From positions 372,001 to 436,000 of the forward strand of contig CAVWGP010000012.1 in assembly GCA_963754645.1 (NCBI GenBank): a stretch of DNA of 64,000 bases, given 5' to 3'. Within the stretch, counting starts at the first letter, position 1. Each line of letters starts with the position of its first letter. A model generated the notes under the pieces. The model saw only the letters and a program-made list of their open reading frames with translations, searched no databases and was not told the DNA's origin. The position numbers were made by a program, and so were the translations under genes. Positions 60,347-64,000 of this stretch are shown piece by piece. Source of the stretch: CAVWGP01 sp963754645. Its GTDB lineage: Bacteria; Pseudomonadota; Alphaproteobacteria; Bin65.

Positions 60347-60946
60347 TTGCGCTTCCTGCTGGTTCACTGCCACCCGCTGCCCGAGAGCTACAATGCCGCG
60401 CTCCGGCAGCGGGCCGAGATGGCGCTCGCGCGCAACGGCCATGCGGTCGAGATCGTCGATCTTTACGCCGAGCGCTTCGATCCGGTGCTTTCGGCCGAAG
60501 AACGGCGCGACTATCTCGATGCGCCGGAGCGCAACCTCGCGCGCGTCGCCGGCCATGTCGAGAAATTGAAACGCGCCGAGGGCCTGATTTTCGTCTATCC
60601 GACCTGGTACTACGGACCGCCCGCCATGCTGAAAGGCTGGTTCGAGCGCACCTGGCTGCCGGGTTCCGCCTTCGAAATTCCGCGCTATCGCGGGGCGCGG
60701 GCGCGCGGCGCGCTCGGCAATATCCGGCGCTGCGTCTGCATCACGACCTCGGGCTCGCCGCGCTGGTGGCTCTGGCTCATCGGCGATCCGGGCCGGCGCC
60801 TGTTCACGCGCGGCTTGCGCGCGGTGTTTCACCGGCGCTGCAAGATGACGTGGCTCCAGCTCTACAACATGAACAATGCCGGCGCCGCCGATCGCGCGCG
60901 CTTTCTCGATCGCGTCGAACGCAACCTCGGAGCCATCGCGCCATGA
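60347..60946 (+). CDS. NAD(P)H-dependent oxidoreductase, flavodoxin-like fold
   Basis: FMN-type quinone or nitro reductase of 199 residues (MdaB/KefF/NQO1 relatives). The N-terminal LRFLLVHCHPLPESYNAALR binds the FMN phosphate, and IFVYPTWYYGPPAMLKGWFE with CITTSGSPRWW completes the flavin site. Translation appears to start at a TTG 14 bases after the preceding gene, as no ATG fits. The stop overlaps the ridA-like gene in an ATGA arrangement. Confidence 0.86.
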   Translation: MRFLLVHCHPLPESYNAALRQRAEMALARNGHAVEIVDLYAERFDPVLSAEERRDYLDAPERNLARVAGHVEKLKRAEGLIFVYPTWYYGPPAMLKGWFERTWLPGSAFEIPRYRGARARGALGNIRRCVCITTSGSPRWWLWLIGDPGRRLFTRGLRAVFHRRCKMTWLQLYNMNNAGAADRARFLDRVERNLGAIAP

Positions 60947-61407
60947 CCAAGCCGATCGACACCGCCCGCGCCAAGCCGCTGGCGCGCTACGCCGCCTGGA
61001 AGCGCAAGGGCGATTTCGTTTTCCTCTCCGGCGTCATCCCGGTCGACCCCGACACGCGCCGCGTCGTCGCCGGCTTTGCCGATCTTCCCGCGGAGGCGCG
61101 CGCCGCGCTGGGCGAGAGCGGGGAAATGTCCGTCGACGCGTTCGAAGGCCCGATCCTGGCGCAAAGCTGGACCGTGCTCGCCAAGATCCGCGGCACGATC
61201 GAGGACGCCGGCGGCACGATGGCCGACGTGTTCAAGCTGGTGCAGTATTTCCGCGACCTGCGCCACTACCCGTACTACAACCGGGTGCGCAAGCTCTTCT
61301 TCCCCGCCGATCCGCCGGTGTCGACGGTCGTCGAGGTCGCCGGCCTGCTGCCGAGCCGCGAGGTTTTGATCGAAGTCGAGGCGACCGCGTATATGCCGAA
61401 GCCGTGA
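60943..61407 (+). CDS. RidA family protein
   Basis: Protein of 154 residues in the YjgF/YER057c/UK114 (RidA) family, which deaminates reactive imines or supports catabolic steps. Blocks are GDFVFLSGVIPVDPDTRRVV, IRGTIEDAGGTMADVFKLVQ and PPVSTVVEVAGLL followed by a conserved VLIEVEATAYMP end. An insertion between the first strands (VAGFADLPAEARAALGES) makes it longer than canonical RidA (about 130). It is coupled to the upstream reductase gene. Confidence 0.88.
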   Translation: MTKPIDTARAKPLARYAAWKRKGDFVFLSGVIPVDPDTRRVVAGFADLPAEARAALGESGEMSVDAFEGPILAQSWTVLAKIRGTIEDAGGTMADVFKLVQYFRDLRHYPYYNRVRKLFFPADPPVSTVVEVAGLLPSREVLIEVEATAYMPKP

Positions 61408-61417
61408 GTTCGGGCGG

Positions 61418-62434
61418 CTATTTCGTGTCGATGACCTGCTGCATCAGTTCCTTGTTCCACGATTTGGCCAGGTCCGAGGCGGCGTAGACCTTGTCGGCAT
61501 TGTCGCGGAAGGGCTTCAAGTCGATGGCCGAGACTTCGAGGCCGAGGCCCTTGATCCGCTCGGTGACGCTCTTTTCGTCGCCCAGCCGCGTTTCGGTATT
61601 CCACGCCGTGGCGCTGTTGGCCGCGGCCTGGACTTTCGCTTTCTGCTCCGCCGAGAGCTTGTCCCACACCGGCTTGGCGAGCGCGTAGAACACCGGCTGG
61701 ACCAGATGCGAGGTGAGCACGACCTGCTTGGTCACTTCGTGGAACTTCGCGACGTTCATGATGGTGAGCGGATTTTCCTGGCCGTCGATCGTGCCGGTGC
61801 TGAGCGCCAGGTAGATTTCCGGCATCGCCATCGGCGTCGGCGCGACGCCGAGCGACTGGCCGAGCAGGATCCATTCCGGCCCGCTCGGCATGCGCATCTT
61901 GACGCTGGCCAAATCCTGCGGCCCCTTGACCGCGCGCGCCGTGCGCAGATTGACCTGGCGCGTGCCGAGATAGGTCGGCGCCAGAATCTCGATGCCCATC
62001 TTTTCGGCCACTTCCTTGCGGTAGCGCGCGCCGATCGGGCCGGCAAAGACCTTGGCGACGTGGTCCCAATCGCGGAACAGGAAGGCGCGGTTGAAAAAGC
62101 CCCATTCGGGCATCTGCTGCGCCACTTCGAAGGTCGTCATCGTGTTCATTTCGAGATTGCCGCGCTGGATCGCGGGAACCTCGGTGCCTTGGCGGAACAA
62201 GCTGCTCGCGGGATGCAGGCGGATATCGAATTGATTGGGTGCTGCCGCATCGAGCTCGCTCTTGAACCGCTCCGTCGAGCGCGACAGGAAATCCGGGCCC
62301 GGCGCCGCGGTCGAGAAGCGCAGCACGATCTTGTCCTGCGCCGACGCGGCGCCGGCAAAGCAGAGCGCGCTCGCCGCGAGCAAGATTGCGCCGAAGGCGC
62401 GGCGGCTTGGGGCAGGCAGTGTCATGTCAGTCAT
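61418..62434 (-). CDS. DctP family TRAP transporter substrate-binding protein
   Basis: Periplasmic TRAP binding protein of 338 residues. After a Tat-like or Sec signal (PSRRAFGAILLAASALCFAG) come VLRFSTAAPGPDFLSRSTER, PASSLFRQGTEVPAIQRGNL, the substrate Arg block VKMRMPSGPEWILLG and GTIDGQENPLTIMNVAKFHE. No DctQ/DctM genes lie beside it. GGGAG precedes the start at 62434. It is followed, in the transcription direction, by no further gene and is convergent with ridA. Confidence 0.92.
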   Translation of the reverse strand: MTDMTLPAPSRRAFGAILLAASALCFAGAASAQDKIVLRFSTAAPGPDFLSRSTERFKSELDAAAPNQFDIRLHPASSLFRQGTEVPAIQRGNLEMNTMTTFEVAQQMPEWGFFNRAFLFRDWDHVAKVFAGPIGARYRKEVAEKMGIEILAPTYLGTRQVNLRTARAVKGPQDLASVKMRMPSGPEWILLGQSLGVAPTPMAMPEIYLALSTGTIDGQENPLTIMNVAKFHEVTKQVVLTSHLVQPVFYALAKPVWDKLSAEQKAKVQAAANSATAWNTETRLGDEKSVTERIKGLGLEVSAIDLKPFRDNADKVYAASDLAKSWNKELMQQVIDTK

Positions 62435-62472
62435 TGAGGTCTCCCGATGTCTGTCGCGATGTCCGGACGGCG

Positions 62473-63375
62473 TTATTCCGTGATTTCGACCGCGAGCGCG
62501 CCGATCTTCTCGATGCTCGCCTCGACCTTGTCGCCGATCTTGAGGAAGGTCTGCTTGGGCGCGCCGACGCCGGCCGGCGTCCCGGTCAGGATGACGTTGC
62601 CCGGATCGAGCGTCATGATGCGCGAGAGCTTGGCGATCTGCTCGGCGACCGAGAAGATCATGCCCGAACTCGACGCGTCCTGCTTGACCGCGCCGTTGAC
62701 CGTGAGCTTGAGGCGCAAATTCTGCGGATCGCCGATGAAGGACGCGGGCACCAGCGCCGGGCCCATCGGGCAGCACGTGTCGTTGGCCTTGCCGGCGACC
62801 CAATCGAGCTTGAAGAAAGACTCGGGCACGCGGTTGAGATCGCGCGCCGAGAAATCGATCGCGACCGTGTAGGCCGCGACATGGCCGAGCGCGTCGCGCT
62901 CGCTCACCGCCCGCGCCGTCTTGCCGATCACGGCGGCGAGTTCGACTTCCCAGTCGAAGCATTTGGTATCGAGCGGCATGCGCACCGTCTTGCCCGGACC
63001 GACCACGGCATTGCGCGGCGGCTTGAAGAAAAAGAACAGGCGCTGGGCTTCCTTGCGCGTGTCGGTGACGCCCATCTCGGCGATGTGGTCGTAGTAATTG
63101 GCGCCCGCGCACAGCACTTTGCCGGGATAGAGCAGCGGCGCGCGGCGCGCGGCGCCGGCGGCACCGATGGCCAGGTGTTGCGGCGCCTCGGCGGCCAAGG
63201 CGGCGAGCTTGGTCGAATTCCCCGGCCAATCGGCGAAGAGTTCGACGAGCCCGCCGGACAATCCGGCAATGCCGCTCGCCGCGGCGCTCTCGGCCAGCGG
63301 ATAGAGCCGGCCGCCGGTCTCCAGGCAAGGTGTCGTTTTTCCGTTGTGCTCGATCGTCGCCAGCGCGAAGCTCAT
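62473..63375 (-). CDS. Fumarylacetoacetate hydrolase family protein
   Basis: Enzyme of 300 residues in the FAH superfamily, cleaving carbon-carbon bonds or acting as hydratase or decarboxylase in aromatic degradation. Family blocks: KVLCAGANYYDHIAEMGV, DTKCFDWEVELAAVIGKTAR (metal-binding Glu-x-Glu), YTVAIDFSARDLNR and LDPGNVILTGTPAGVG. It lies 38 bases upstream of the dctP gene on the same strand, so transporter and enzyme are likely one unit. The start at 63375 (MSFALATIEHNG) is preferred over 63420. Confidence 0.92.
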   Translation of the reverse strand: MSFALATIEHNGKTTPCLETGGRLYPLAESAAASGIAGLSGGLVELFADWPGNSTKLAALAAEAPQHLAIGAAGAARRAPLLYPGKVLCAGANYYDHIAEMGVTDTRKEAQRLFFFFKPPRNAVVGPGKTVRMPLDTKCFDWEVELAAVIGKTARAVSERDALGHVAAYTVAIDFSARDLNRVPESFFKLDWVAGKANDTCCPMGPALVPASFIGDPQNLRLKLTVNGAVKQDASSSGMIFSVAEQIAKLSRIMTLDPGNVILTGTPAGVGAPKQTFLKIGDKVEASIEKIGALAVEITE

Positions 63376-63473
63376 TGTGCCGTTCCCGCAATCCGCCGCG
63401 ACCCTAGGAGCCCCATGCAAGTCCTGTCAATCGCCGAGCGCGGCGCGACGCCGGCCGATCGGCGCCGCGTCCG

Positions 63474-64000
63474 ATGACGGTTCTCGTCACCGGCGCCGGC
63501 ACGATCGGCGGGCTCACCGCCAAGCTCCTCGCCGAGCGCGGCGACCGCGTCGTATTGTTCGACATCGCGCCGCGGCGCGAGGCGCTCGCCGGCATTCTCG
63601 GCGCCGCCGCGCCCGAGATCGTGACCGGCGACGCGACCGATTTCGCCGCCTTGCAACGTCTCGTGCAGGCCGAGCGCGTGCGCCGCATCGTCCACACCGC
63701 CGCGCTGCTGTCGGCTGCGATCCGGCGCGATCCCCGGCACGGCTACCTGACCAACATAGCCGCCACCGCGAACATTCTCGAAGTCGCGCGCGCTGAAAAG
63801 CTCGGCCGCGTCGTGCTGGCAAGCTCGAGCACGGTCGGCTACAGCGCGTTTGCGGGATTTTCCGGCGCCGCCTTCCCCGAGGATTTCGCGATGCGGATCG
63901 CGAGCCAGGGCCCGACCAGCCTCTATGCCGCCGCGAAAGTCGCGGGCGAGCATCTGGCGCAAATCTACCGCGCGCAATACGGCGTCGATGCGGTCTCGCT
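63474..64000 (+). CDS. NAD-dependent epimerase/dehydratase family protein (3'-truncated by the window)
   Basis: Extended short-chain dehydrogenase. The Rossmann motif is VLVTGAGTIGGLTAKLLAER, followed by an acidic residue in VVLFDIAP; the catalytic Ser/Tyr/Lys triad is in LASSSTVGYS and SLYAAAKVAGEHLA. The window ends after about 175 residues (YRAQYGVDAVSL), so the C-terminal substrate domain is not seen. It is divergent from the fumarylacetoacetase-like gene. A short 20-codon frame at 63415-63477 overlaps its start and may be a leader or chance. Confidence 0.88.
   Translation, partial: MTVLVTGAGTIGGLTAKLLAERGDRVVLFDIAPRREALAGILGAAAPEIVTGDATDFAALQRLVQAERVRRIVHTAALLSAAIRRDPRHGYLTNIAATANILEVARAEKLGRVVLASSSTVGYSAFAGFSGAAFPEDFAMRIASQGPTSLYAAAKVAGEHLAQIYRAQYGVDAVS

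Noticed and set aside
63415..63477. Twenty-codon frame overlapping the epimerase start
   Set aside because: Too short and without recognisable leader features; kept only as a remark in the epimerase entry.

Overview
The window is very GC-rich, densely coded chromosomal DNA. The gene families point to a heterotrophic alphaproteobacterium of soil or rhizosphere type: tripartite tricarboxylate (Tct) and TRAP transporters, runs of orphan periplasmic solute-binding proteins, fumC followed by a ribbon-helix-helix gene, DUF4189 and DUF3830 proteins, and a rhodanese paired with an FtrA-like regulator. No marker gene fixes the order or genus.

Layout. 1-2876: TctA-TctB-TctC transporter (minus), running off the left edge. 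3035-3251: MITE-like element. 3258-8459: TauE/SafE exporter, small membrane protein, cupin, patatin-like lipoprotein, gamma-glutamyltransferase and a small Tyr-rich secreted protein. 8520-9686: serine hydrolase. 9802-18197 (minus): probable operon with a DUF3830 protein, a PotD-like binding protein, three tandem TrpX/ABC_sub_bind proteins, two tandem 5-hydroxyisourate hydrolases, two PotB/PotC-type permeases and a PotA-type ATPase; two long hairpin repeats sit between the transporter genes. 18363-24580: hybrid histidine-kinase-type sensor, relic of a metallo-beta-lactamase gene, and a long repetitive DUF4347/cadherin-like surface protein. 24588-31331: MBL-fold protein, reductive-dehalogenase-like Fe-S protein, GNAT enzyme, putative nuclease, rhodanese and FtrA-like regulator. 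31729-34262: IS1595-family element of about 2.5 kb carrying a PIN-domain cassette. 34263-38249: palindromic repeats, a CoxL-type molybdenum hydroxylase with a rebuilt 3' end, an inserted lower-GC gene and a second CoxL 3' fragment. 38279-42932: secreted proteins, a periplasmic class II aldolase, a tRNA-Lys(CUU) interrupted by a 214-nt group I intron, two DUF4189 proteins and a TfoX-N protein. 43010-44897: fumC, MITE-like element, RHH protein. 45077-50613: YHS protein, Ldh-family dehydrogenase, toxin-antitoxin genes with a partial glcD duplication, GlcD-type oxidase, enolase-superfamily enzyme and a Cys-rich secreted protein. 50651-64000: TAXI-TRAP transporter, peptide-type binding protein, MetE-like protein, crotonase remnant, BenE, FAD oxidase, NMT1-type binding protein, NAD(P)H oxidoreductase, RidA, DctP, fumarylacetoacetase-like enzyme and a partial epimerase.

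Functional theme. Most genes import small organic compounds (carboxylates, polyamine-like, aromatic or ureide-like) and catabolise them. Three transporters look complete (TctABC, PotABCD-like, TAXI-TRAP); several binding proteins have no permease nearby.

Quality note. At least eight otherwise intact or recognisable genes carry one frameshift or in-frame stop (about 112, 1004, 2570, 5940, 6618, 15790, 23090, 37344, 46946). This could mean sequencing indels rather than real gene decay, so disrupted genes are annotated at full span. The best candidates for new biology are the group I intron in tRNA-Lys, the IS1595 element with PIN cargo, and the MITE-like family with shared inverted termini.
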